Below, piece by piece: positions 25,766 to 37,019 of a DNA stretch of 64,000 nucleotides. Source of the stretch: Sipunculus nudus. Lineage: Eukaryota > Annelida > Sipuncula > Golfingiida > Sipunculidae. Under the pieces are notes generated by a model. It saw only the letters and a list, made by a program, of their open reading frames with translations. It did no database searches and was not told the DNA's origin. The translations under genes were made by a program, and so were the position numbers. Position 1 is the first letter of the stretch. Each line of letters opens with the position of its first letter. The stretch covers positions 56,360,386-56,424,385 of the forward strand of contig CM049322.1 in assembly GCA_026874595.1 (NCBI GenBank), read 5' to 3'.

Positions 25766-26260
25766 TTGTATCCCCAGACAAAGTCGGGATACTGTGGTTT
25801 CATGACGGTCCCGCCGCCGCCGCCGCCGCAGAAAAATATTGTGAGCGGGATAACATATGTTGATAGCCATATGGATTTCAAATGTGACTTAGGTATGGCC
25901 CACCAAACACAAAAGAACACTTCTGGTTCTAAGGTCATAAGGTCAAAGATCAAGGTCACAGGATTCACACATTTAAAGATATTGTGGATGCATTTTTAAG
26001 CCAATCTTTTCATCTCAGATCTTTCATATTGAATATGTCCCATTGGAAAAGCAAGACCCCAATTGATTTTGGGGTCATGAGGTAAAAGGTCAAGGTCACA
26101 GGACACATCTTTAAAAAGATTGTGGATGCATTTTCAGCCAAATATTTCAACTCAGACCTTTCATCTTGTACATATAGTTCACCTGCCAATGGGGAAAGAC
26201 CCCTGTCAATTTTAAAGTCACAAGGTCAAAGGTGAAGGTCACAGGAGCCATCTGATGATC
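25766..26260 (+). mobile_element. Family H1 element, 5' end and internal units, 3' truncated
   Basis: It starts TTGTATCCCCAGAC and folds into a hairpin with GTCGGGATAC, then ACTGTGG and a (CCG)n run at about 25810-25829. Units of about 145 bases with AGGTCAaAGGTCA-type motifs follow (about 25930, 26078, 26222). No H1 3' end is found before the microsatellite at 26265, so the copy is truncated. Confidence 0.7.
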
Positions 26261-26264
26261 TCTC

Positions 26265-26308
26265 TCCTCTCTCCCTCTCTCTATCTCGCTCTCTCTCTCT
26301 CTCTCTCT

Positions 26309-26354
<46 letters not shown>
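26265..26354. repeat. (CT)n(AT)n compound microsatellite
   Basis: CT-rich tract at about 26263-26311 followed by pure AT to 26354. Confidence 0.9.
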
Positions 26355-26356
<2 letters not shown>

Positions 26357-26689
26357 GTTTCATCTGTCAACAGCACAGGATGTCATTGTGGTTTTATGTT
26401 CATCACTATCTATATCATGACCCTAGAACTTTCCTTGATTATTCTGGCGATAATACGGCGATATAACCATGGTTTTATGTCGAGGCACGTACCGCAGCAA
26501 ATTACTGGAAACAATGGTCCCACTGTGGCTATGTAGCTGTAACAAGACTGTTAATATAAGTTAATATGAATCCGGGATTGTTATTTTGTTCGGGGGTTAC
26601 ACCACACATAAAACAAGTCGGTAACGACACAAATGTTTTAATTATTTTATTTTGGTTGTACAAATATAACTGATCAAGGGACTCGCCAT

Positions 26690-26850
26690 GACTCAGTCGT
26701 TGGCGTTTGCTGGAGCCTGGAGGTGAGGGAAACCGGAGAAACCGGAGAAAACACGGACGGACCACTACAACACACTGTCAAAGTCAGACGGTATCGAATC
26801 CGGGTCGCGAGAGGGATAAATGTTCCCCTCTTCGTCTGGCCACGGATATA
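26690..26850 (-). mobile_element. Possible tRNA-derived SINE fragment
   Basis: On the minus strand a tRNA-like head is visible: TGGCCAGACGAAGAGG as A box and GGATTCGATACC as B box, about 40 bases apart. A body with TTTTCTCCGGTTTCTCCGG follows, a motif type common in animal SINE or short DNA-transposon ends. No second copy is in the window and I see no clear target duplication. Confidence 0.35.
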
Positions 26851-27475
26851 ATTTACTTAAATCAAATAAATGCTTAGGAAGAACAGTATTTCCAAAGTGA
26901 TGATAACTGTCTCAATATATGCTCTGTTACAGTATATTATATAAATCATATACCAGAAAAGTAATAAGGAAGGGTGAAGTGCAATCCCTATTTTGAGTAG
27001 TTTGACGAATTTGCGCACCCCAGGAATAATTCATTTGTTAGTAGGCCTATAAACGTGTCAGCCGTACATATTCTTCAATGATAGTTTAATAAATTTTACA
27101 GACCTTGTACTTTTTTTTATTTTTCAACATGTTATCGTCTACGTTTTAGACAGCAATTACAGCTATTGTTTGCACCGAGTGTCCTAAACCTCGGATCTTC
27201 ATCGATCGTGACTGGTTTGATCAGTCCCGTGAATGTACATAACAAAATAACAATAATAAATGTATTGACTCACGCTATTATTTCATTTTGGATTAAGACA
27301 AAAGTTTCCCATTAAAACTTTCCCAGTAAGTGGGATTTCTATCTCGAGTTTTCATAACAAGACTGCTTTCAATTATGAGCCTGCACAATGACTCCAAAAC
27401 AAGGAGACATAAATGAAGGGGAGAGACAGAGAAGAAAAAATACATGTGAGACTTGAAAAAATAAGTATTTGTGAC
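26851..27475. other. No gene recognised
   Basis: AT-rich single-copy sequence with no supported exon, RNA gene or repeat. Confidence 0.5.
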
Positions 27476-27480
27476 GTAGA

Positions 27481-28235
27481 GCCACCAGGTAGCGTGTACA
27501 CTAATTTCATGTTAGCGCCACTGATCGTGCCCGATGCCTGCTTATTTCCCTTCATGTGCAGGAGTAGTACATTATTTGTGAGATTGTGCCGTAGGGCCAC
27601 CAGGTGGCGTGTGCACTAAGTTAATGTTAGCTCCACTGATCGTGCCCGATGTCAGCTTATTCCCGTTCATGAACAGGGGTAACACATTTTTTGTGAGGAT
27701 GTGCGGTGCGGCCACAGGTAGGCGTGTGCACTAATTTCATGTTAGCGCCACTGATCGTGCCCGATGCCTGCTTATTTCCCTTCATGTGCAGGAGTAGTAC
27801 ATTATTTGTGAGATTGTGCCGTAGGGCCACCAGGTGGCGTGTGCACTAAGTTAATGTTAGCTCCACTGATCGTGCCCGATGTCAGCTTATTCCCGTTCAT
27901 GAACAGGGGTAACACATTTTTTGTGAGGATGTGCGGTGCGGCCACAGGTAGGCGTGTGCACTAATTTCATGTTAGCGCCACTGATCGTGCCCGATGCCTG
28001 CTTATATCCCTTCATGTGCAGGAGTAGTACATTATTTGCGAGGTTGTGCGGTACGGCCATCAGGCGGCATGTGCACTATGTTGATGATTTCACGGCCATT
28101 GATCGCGCCCGATGCCAGCTTATTTCCAGCTTATATAACTGTGCAGGAGTTACAAATTATTTGTGAGATTGCCTGGTACGGCCACCAGGTGGCGTGTAAA
28201 CTAAGTATATGTTTGAGCCACTGATCCCGCCCGAT
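27481..28235. repeat. 115-bp satellite with 230-bp higher-order unit
   Basis: Units start with GCCACCAGGTGGCGTG or variants at 27481, 27596, 27711, 27826, 27941, 28056 and 28181. Two alternating unit types (TTTCATGTTAGCGCC and GTTAATGTTAGCTCC) form a 230-base higher-order repeat. The copies at 27481-27710 and 27711-27940 are almost identical. Frames crossing it are by-products. Confidence 0.93.
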
Positions 28236-28239
28236 GGTT

Positions 28240-29322
28240 GCTTATTTCCGTTCATGGTCCATAGTGGTCAAAACTTTAGTTTTCCAAGATTGTGGTGGTC
28301 CGATATGAAGTGGTCCGACTTCGTGTTGGTCGAGATCAAAATTAAAGGTCCTAGATCTCCAAGTACCTTGAATTTTATTTAATGGAAGCCTTAAGGTGGT
28401 TTTCCATAGGTGCGTATCAGAAGTCCGCATATCCGTAGTCTGTATGCTTAGTCCGTAACTGCATGCAAAGTTCGTTTTCTCCATATGCGTATAGTCCGTA
28501 CCCCGTATATATTAATACTTCAGCCCGTACTCGCTCAGCATTTCTTTCTTTCAGCCAGAACCCGCCCCGACCCGCATGTATCAAGTTTCAAGCCACCAGC
28601 CAATACTCGCAGAACAAAAATAATAAAACTTTGATCCAGAGATTTACATATCAAGAATAGTTTTTCAGCACCAGGACCAACCATGCCTACAATTAATATA
28701 TATGAAACGTTTGATGATTGGAATGAAAAATTGGTTTTAATACATATTTAAGCAAATAGTTAAAACATAATTCATGAAGTATTTTAAAAGCAATATTTAA
28801 ACTGCTTAGGTGGATTAAATATAGGCATAGTTGTTTAACATACCTTAACTATGCATGTTTTCAAACTTAACAGCCCTTCTGTTTTCTTGTGGCTGTTTCT
28901 ATTTAATTTTATAAAGAAAGAAAAAAGAGTAAATTTCTTCAAAGCACGTGTACAAAAAATTATATACCGCTATAGGAATACTTCTGGCTATAACCACAAG
29001 TCATATCTATATATATTTATATATATTTTGTATGAAATATATAAATTATATATGGGCTTGTGTATGTAAAATTAATAGAATACACTTCTTTTCAATCCGT
29101 CCTGAATATATAACCCTTATAGAGATGTTCATGTTTATATTTATACTTGAGAGCTGGGGTCCTTTAGCTTAAATGACAGGAGGCTTTTCAATCATATATA
29201 GAGAGAATACCCTTGGGGAGTTCGGCGGTAAACCGCAGGCCTACTGACAGAGTTCTGAAATCAAACGGCCCCTTACCCGTGTCCGTAACGATATAACTAC
29301 AAGTGGGAGCAATCCTTTTTTT
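28240..29322. other. No gene recognised
   Basis: AT-rich sequence with a CpG-bearing patch at about 28400-28620 rich in GTCCG and CCCG words. No exon structure that I can support. Confidence 0.5.
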
Positions 29323-29336
29323 TATCATATAATTTT

Positions 29337-29751
29337 TTTTTTTTTTTTTTTTTTTTTTTATATTTTTTTTGTTGGAGGTAACCGCCTCCATTTTTTAATG
29401 CTAGCTTAACTAAGTATATGTACATCTGCAGATTTCCATTCCGGTTTCGGACTACGTGACAGGGCAGTATCACACGCTTCCTCTCATTTTATATCCTGGC
29501 GTTAACCAGGCCCGGTGACTACTGCACCTGCGGGCCCTGGGTTGGTAATCATACCACCGAGGACCCCCGAAAGGCGCACTCGTTTGTGAGTGAAACACGG
29601 CCGTTGGGCACGACCTTCCCATTAAGCCTGCAGAGCGCTCACCCTGGGTGGGGGCCGACCATGAAAAACCTCACCGCCTCGGCTGAGATTCGAACTCACG
29701 ATCTCCCGGCTTTGAGTCCTGCGCTCTACCCCTGAGCCACAGAAGCCGGTA
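29337..29751 (-). mobile_element. tRNA-derived SINE (copy 2)
   Basis: The reverse-orientation relative of the SINE at 4039-4436. On the minus strand it opens with ACCGGCTTCTGTGGCTCAGG, has an intact B box (GAGTTCGAATCTC), and shares the GC-rich body, the GGAGG/CCTCC stem and an A-rich tail. The 14-base target-site duplication TATCATATAATTTT is perfect (29323-29336 and 29752-29765). The intact B box and clean flanks suggest a younger insertion than copy 1. Confidence 0.93.
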
Positions 29752-29765
29752 TATCATATAATTTT

Positions 29766-31750
29766 AAACTGTATCCGTTTGAACTTTCCGTGACTCTCTG
29801 TGAAAAGGAAATGGATTAAACTTTTTATATATGATCTCCCTGATTAGGGGTGGACCGAGGAGTCTTCTGTTCAAGGATAGTTTTCTGTCCGTCCATCAAC
29901 AAAGTTTTATACAAATGGCTTCAGTAGGCCTTTTTTCTGCAATCATGTTCACAAACGCCGCCAAGAAAAAAAAGACAGAGAGACAAGGGTGAAAAAATGA
30001 CCTCCTCTTCCAAAATTACCCCCCCCCCCCCCCACTCCCCCTTTCCCATGTGCGTCATTCATCACGCTCTGGCCCTTTAGAATGAGTTAGCCTACGGTAA
30101 AAAAAAAGGCCTAGTTATCAAAATGCCAGTTAAATTTGCTTATTTTTAAACGCAAAACTCGCCTGCTTGCATTTTTTTTCTTATATGGTTAAAACTGCAA
30201 TGTGGCTTACATTAGTTATATTCGTTATATTTTCTTAGTTTAGTAGGCAAGTCATTCCTGTTGTCAGGACGATCTTCCTTATATACATGAACGTCGACTG
30301 TCGATCCCTCATGATCACAGCTAGATAGACCTGAGACACCAGGCAGGACCAAAAAAAAAAAACCTTATGAATTTCACAAATCCAAAAATTGGAACTTTTT
30401 ACAAAAGCTTCAATTCATGGAGAACATTTGGTGAATAGGCCTACTCTGAGTTAAAAAAAAATAAAAACAACAAATGGGGGTAAACACATAACCTCCGTGA
30501 CTTCTGCAGGCTTAGATTATTGGGCTAGTACGTTGTACGTGGTTGGGCCAGGCGGTTACCACACCAAGCATTTTAATATAAGGAGAATGTAGCTGTGTCA
30601 TGCAATACAATCATACACTTGTGAACTGTAAGACCTGGGCGAGGAATATTGATTGATATGAAATGTTGTGCAAGCCCTGAGGTTTGCGAGGCTTGTGTCA
30701 CATGGTAGGCTCGCCTGCCATGATTGACACATGCCAAGTAAATCTCAAAACGTGCATGACATTTCATTGGGCTATAACTGATTTGTCCCACATGCCCCGC
30801 CCCCCATGGTCGAAGGTCACGCTTGTCAATTTTGGGGGTTCCGCACGGAGTTCGCTCAGAATGCCAGCTCTGACAGAAATTATCCAGAATCGAGCTACCC
30901 GCCAGTAAACATGCAAAGTTGGATTATGCCTTCCAAAGGAAAAGTGTGCCCTGAATGAGCAAGAATGTTTAACAGCTATACATTTAACTTCTATTAGACA
31001 ACCTAGGTTAAGTTTTAATTCTGTGGTCATCACTGTTATACAGCGCATTATGTTTCCTTATATGTGCGTTGTGTTTAAAGGCAGTGCAAGTTATTTTTTA
31101 TATTTATTCTCCTATTTAAAACCTTTGCTTGCACCAGAAAAAAATGATAGACAAGCTTAGTATTTTACATACTATGGTTTGAACCTGTATTTGTACCAGG
31201 GTGCTACTAATAAGAGAAACAATAGGACGAAGAATTTGTCATGTCAAAAGATTGACATGTATTCCCAAGATTTACCGAAGGTCCCCCAATAAGCTATGAA
31301 CGTGTTTGGGGGATCTAGAGAGGTGGAATACTATGCTGATGTGGATAATTAGTCCTTTGACTTATTTGAAAAGTCGCATGCAACTACACTTGCTTGGTCA
31401 CTTTTCATTACCCTGTCATGTAAGCAGATTTAGACGTACAGATAGAAAAAAGTAAAATACGCTGCATGCGGGACAATCAGATGGAATGTTTTATGTCATT
31501 TTTTTACAAGCACCGTACGTACGCACTTACTGATTCCAGGTGTTCGTTTTTGACGTTTTATGTAAACACTTGCTGTAAGCGCGGTCATTCCATCTTTTGT
31601 CAGGAGGGATTTCAGGTTATATACAAGCGACAATTCAACTCGTAGTTTTTCATAAATTGACAAGGATTTAAAAAAATTATGAACTGAGGGTAATTAAACA
31701 TGATATTGTTAATCATGTACATGTATTATTTATTTTAATTTTGTTTTATT
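29766..31750. other. Single-copy sequence, no gene recognised
   Basis: Mixed-composition sequence with a poly(C) run near 30019-30034. Open frames of 72-94 codons at 30573-31048 overlap on both strands and carry no domain signature. If the upstream first exon is right, this is intron of the NLR gene. Confidence 0.45.
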
Positions 31751-31754
31751 TCAG

Positions 31755-31927
31755 GTCTTGCCTGACTACATACAGGTCGCCGTAATCTGTTTCCCCCACC
31801 ACTTACTGGACCGTTCCACTAGACAGCGTACTTGGTCCCGCCCTGTGTATCATTGCCGTCTGCTACGACCGAGGAAGACGGACACGTATCTGCGGCTCCG
31901 GACACTCCTCAGTTAACATTCTGTCAG
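31755..31927 (+). other. Candidate internal 5' untranslated exon
   Basis: A clear acceptor (TTTTATTTCAG, ending 31754) and a strong donor (CTGTCAG then GTAGGTCAG) bound 173 bases. The segment is more GC-rich than its flanks and contains no ATG, as expected for a 5' untranslated exon. One frame stays open for 54 codons before TAA, so a coding exon of another transcript is possible. It lies upstream of the NLR coding exons on the same strand with no other plus-strand gene between. Confidence 0.45.
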
Positions 31928-32393
31928 GTAGGTCAGTTTGAAAACACGGGGATTCTGGGATAGTCATGTCAGGGGCGGATCCAGGAATTAAGAAACGGAT
32001 GGGTCTCGGAACACAGAATACATACTGACATAGTCACTCCAAGAAACTTTATTAATTTTCCACCTTCTTCTATGTAAACCGGATTCACGGAGGACTATAG
32101 TCTATATAATATTCCATTCCACCACTCCTAACAGTCCTATCCACCTGATTTGTCACGATTATCTCTGCATATATCCAGTAAACAAAGCATCCATTTATAA
32201 ATTATGTATAAGAAAATATAATGATAGATTTAAACCGTGTTTTATTAATATTTATAATATTGTTTATACAGTATTAAACAAGAATCAAATCCCGCACATC
32301 AAGAATTAATTGCATATGTATTACAATCTGTTTAAATTAAATATCGCCATAAAATGGAACCATAAATAATAATTATTATTTTTATTATAATTA

Positions 32394-32397
32394 TAAT

Positions 32398-32428
<31 letters not shown>

Positions 32429-32599
32429 TCTATATTTATGACATAAATATACCTTTATTCTAATAAATATATTAACATAAATTATAAGATCTGTAATATC
32501 TGAGGTAAAAAAAAGATATATGTAATAAGGAGAAATACACACATACATGCAAACATTAGATATTTAAAAACTTCTTCATTGTCATTTTTATTTTCAAGA

Positions 32600-32636
<37 letters not shown>

Positions 32637-32660
32637 TATATATATATATATAAAATATAT
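32394..32660. repeat. (AAT)n and (AT)n microsatellites
   Basis: An AAT tract at about 32394-32423 and AT runs at about 32600-32660. The neighbouring 31.93-33.65 kb is AT-rich and without a supported gene. Confidence 0.9.
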
Positions 32661-33653
32661 ATGTGGAGATGCTTATTTCCACTCCCCCTAGGAGTTACCA
32701 ATCCCCATGATGTTAGATGGAACAGATAAGGGTTTGTTGGACTTAATATTTATTTGCAGCAGCTCTATTGGATAACACTGATGTGTATATATAAATAAAA
32801 CATGAATGTTATTGGGCTTACTTTAAGATGCATATCTATCTAATCAGTATAGTGCCATTTGTCTTAAAGCACCCTATGTTACATTTTAGTTTTAACTTTT
32901 CTTTAATAAAAGTTCTAGTAATGTTGGCCTATTTCGACACCACAGTAACATCCGGAAAATGTTTAAGATGAAATCAGTGAATTACTGAAACAACCACCAG
33001 GGTACAGGTGCCAGTCCAGTTTAACTGTCTGGGCTTTACCTTGTATTCTGAGCCAAGAGCTAATTGCACCAGTCTGAGCATATGGACAAAACCAGAGCTC
33101 ACTAATGAGGTGCCAATAGTCTACTGATAAGGACTCTCAGCCAGTTTATCAAGTAAGCTCTTCATTTGCTTATTTAAGTTGGTTCTCATGATCCACATTT
33201 TCAAAATGATGAAATAACTAGACCCAAAAATGGCACAGCAGAAAAATTACAAATCTATTTGTCTTTTAAATTTTTTGTCACATATAATTGCAATATAATT
33301 GTCAGGGGTAACTCTGCAGATCATTATTGTTTTAAACTTTGATTTTAAACGCATTTAAATTAAAATCAATTTCAATATAAAAACTGTAAACTTAATTGTT
33401 TTAAGAACTTATTTCTAGATATATGTAACTGTCTAATGTCCAAGCTGTCCCTATCGTGTCTATAGAAGTACTTGACAGAGGATTTATAAAGAAAAGCAAT
33501 TATTAAACACGTTTATCTCTGGAAAGAATAAATACCCAAGTTTTGGTCACTTTAACTGCCGAAATACTCGAGACTTTACCAGCTTTTATCACAAGCGAGA
33601 GCGGAAATAAGCTTTCCTTATTTCCACTCCCAGGGAGTTGAAATAAGGCTTGC

Positions 33654-33817
<164 letters not shown>

Positions 33818-34830
33818 TATGCTCAGACACGTTCTCTTCAAATGAATACGTAACCAAAATATGGGAGCAAAAACAGTACTATATTACTATATTACAATAT
33901 TTACATTCATACACAAATAATATAATAGTCAATACATAACGTAATTTATAACAAAGTCTCTGAAGAAAAACTGAGTCTCTAAATAACAAACTGCAACGAA
34001 ATACTTAACTGAATCCGGTATACGAGAAACTGAAGTCCATCATCAACACATAATTCGGGCACACACAAAACTGAAGTCCTGTATTAATCCATGTGGCACC
34101 AAACAAACAAAGTCTCTCCTCTTCCTAAATAATAAAGTTCATGGCGTGTTTCATGGCATTCCGTGGGCTTGGGGACCAAGAGCCCACGGTCACGGTCCCC
34201 GGGGAAAACTGTAACGTGGCGTAGTCAAGTCAATAGTCCCGCCTCGTACTGCAGGCGAGTTCGTTTTATAGGCTTTCAACAATGGGTGAAAACCGCAGAA
34301 GTTTGTGGTTTTGCTTGAGAGAAACGATAGCGCCGGCAGAACTGCAAAACCAGTACTGAATGGTCCAAGAATAGTTTTTATGTTTCTAAAAGCGCGTCAG
34401 TAGTCACTGATAGCGGGGTGGATCCATAAGCGTGGAAACGGGGGCGGCCACACCACTTCGTGGCGCCATCCTCCGATGTCCGGGTGACGTCCATGCAACA
34501 ATATGCAAAAGCCTGCCTGTTATAATTGTGTGCTAAAAAATTAAAAATGATAATACTTGCTAATATTCATTCATTTAATGATCAATGAAGATGACAACAC
34601 AGTGTCATTTAAATTTGCGTCCGTTCAACATTATACATTGATTTATTAAGATAGTACATGGTCACTTGAAATGACAGCCTTGGCATATTTCCATATTCAC
34701 AAAGTAATCAATTTCATTTATTTTTAAATTATCATAAATTGCCACGTTACCTCATATGAAAAAAATATTTAAAATACCCCCAATAACTAACAAAATATTG
34801 ACTGTCACTGAACATACCTTATCCTGCATC

Positions 34831-35250
34831 ACAAACCCACCAAATATCACCCTCCCCATTCTATACCCACCAAATATCACCCTCCACATTCTATACCCAC
34901 CAAATATCACCCTCCCCATTCTATACCCACCAAATATCACCCTCCCCATTCTATACCCACCAAATATCACCCTCCCCATTCTATACCCACCAAATATCAC
35001 CCTCCCCATTCTATACCCACCAAATATCACCCTCCCCATTCTATACCCACCAAATATCACCCTCCCCATTCTATACCCACCAAATATCACCCTCCCCATT
35101 CTATACCCACCAAATATCACCCTCCCCATTCTATACCCACCAAATATCACCCTCCCCATTCTATACCCACCAAATATCACCCTCCCCATTCTATACCCAC
35201 CAAATATCATCCTCCTTCTCCTGTACCCACCAAATATCACCCCCCCCCCC
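34831..35250. repeat. 30-bp minisatellite, 14 copies
   Basis: The unit CCACCAAATATCACCCTCCC plus CATTCTATAC is repeated 14 times with almost no variation in the middle. Because 30 is a multiple of three, open frames cross it on both strands (plus strand repeating ITLPILYPPN, minus strand GRVIFGGYRM). The equal openness of both strands and the poly(C) end argue for a satellite rather than a protein. Confidence 0.95.
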
Positions 35251-35319
35251 CCCCCACTACACCCACCAACTGAATTTGCATGTACTCGGGTCAACCTCCC
35301 CCCCCCCACATTACTTTAA

Positions 35320-37017
35320 CTAGAATACGGGTAGTCGACAAGCGACTACTTGTATCCGCCTTAATCAGAGTGGAACGGGTGAAGTGTTCCATATCAGCAT
35401 GGATGTCTGCAGCCAAACTGTGTATGTAGGTTGCGCTACCTACCAAAAAATCCAAAAAGCCGTCCAAGTTGTATACATATGCAAAATTTAAGGCAGATAA
35501 GTCAAACCACTATATTGTATATGAGTGATTTTTGCCCTTGGCAGACAAACAGATGGACGCTGTGCAAAAAAGGGTTGCAGGTGGCGCCACCAGTTTAGCG
35601 TATGATAAAGAGCTTTGTGAGAACTATACACATGCAAAATTTTGGCCCAATCGGTCAAACGGTTCCCTAGATATGAGCTTGGATGTCTGCAGCGTAAACT
35701 TGATTGTAGGTGGCGCCACCTGTCATAAAATCAGAAAAGCTATCCAGGATGTATAAGCATGCAGAATTTCAGGTGAATTAGTCAAACCACTGCAGAGATA
35801 TGAGTGATTTTAACCCAAGGCAGACGAACAGCTGGACACTGTGCAAACATGGTTGCAGGTGGCGCCACCATTTTTTGTGTATGTTATAAAGCTCTCCAAG
35901 GGCTACATTTGTGTAAAAAAATTTTCCTGATCGGTCAAACGGTTCCTGAGATATGAGCTTGGATGTCTGCAGCGTAAACGTGAATGTAGGTGGCGCCACC
36001 TGTCATAAAATCAGAAAAGCTATCCAGGATGTATAGGCATGCCAAATTTCAGGTGAATTAGTCAAGTCACTGCAGAGATATGAGTGATTTTAACCCAAGG
36101 CAGACAAACAGATGGACACTGTGCAAACATGGTTGCAGGTAGCGGCACCATTTTTGGTGTATGTTATAAAGCTCTCCAAGGGCTACATTTGTGCAAAAGA
36201 ATTTTCCTGATCGGTCAAACGGTTCCCGAGATATGACCTTGGATGTCTGCAGCGTAAACGTGAATGTAGGTGGCGCCACCTGTCATAAAATCAGATAAGC
36301 TATCCAGGATGTATACGCATGCCAAATTTCAGGTGAATTAGTCAAGTCACTGCAGAGATATGAGTGATTTTAACCCAAGGCAGACGAACAGATGGACACT
36401 GTGCAAACATGGTTGCAGGTGGCGCCACCATTTTTGGTGTATGTTATAAAGCTCTCCAAGGGCTACATTTGTGCAAAAGAATTTTCCTGATCGGTCAAAC
36501 GGTTCCCGAGATATGAGCTTGGATGTCTGCAGCGTAAACGTGAATGTAGGTGGCGCCACCTGTCATAAAATCAGAAAAGCTATCCAGGATGTTTGCGCAT
36601 GCCGAATTTCAGGTGAATTAGTCAAGTCACTGCAGAGATATGAGTGATTTTAACCCAAGGCAGACGAACAGATGGACACTGTGCAAACATGGTTGCAGGT
36701 GGCGCCACCATTTTTGGTGTATGTTATACAGCTCTCCGAGGGCTACATTTGTGCAAAAAAATTTTCCTGATCGGTCAAACGGTTCCCGAGATATGTGGGT
36801 TTATGTGTGGAAACGGACGCAGAGCGCAGAGGAAAGGTCAGAGGTCAAAACAAAATTGGGGCGCAGCAGTTCACATGTGACCCGAACATAATCCCGGGTT
36901 TCGGAAAATTCCGCCCAGCGGTTACGGAGGAGTTCTCCGGACACCTACGCGGCGGCGGCGGCGGCGGCGTCCAGCTGAAAACATAGTATCCGCAAAACTC
37001 TGTTTTGGCGGATACAA
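35320..37017 (-). mobile_element. Complete family H1 Helitron-like element
   Basis: On the minus strand it begins at 37017 with TTGTATCCGCCAAAAC, which folds with GTTTTGCGGATAC. ACTATG and a GCC-type run (36951-36969) follow. The 3' end has GGCGGATACAA (35350-35360, an exact 11-base inverted copy of the start), a hairpin of GTAGTCG and CGACTAC (35331-35349), seven bases, CTAG (35320-35323), then host T. Insertion is between A and T. The interior is a tandem array of period about 280 bases, each unit holding two GGTGGCGCCACC palindromes. No coding gene is seen, so it is non-autonomous. Confidence 0.85.
35580..36709. repeat. 280-bp tandem array carrying GGTGGCGCCACC palindromes
   Basis: Internal array of the H1 element. 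Exact 12-base palindromes lie at 35580, 35709, 35858, 35989, 36269, 36418, 36549 and 36698, with a mutated one at 36138. They alternate about 130 and 149 bases apart, giving a two-part unit of 280 bases. The open frames repeating MAPPTFTFTLQTSK on the minus strand come from this array. Confidence 0.93.
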
Positions 37018-37019
37018 TA

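Noticed and set aside
34752-35319. Long open frames of 185-187 codons on both strands
   Set aside because: Both come from the 30-bp minisatellite, which has no stop codon on either strand in those registers.
35778-36891. Repeated frames MAPPTFTFTLQTSK and similar
   Set aside because: They are by-products of the 280-bp array inside the H1 element and break between units.
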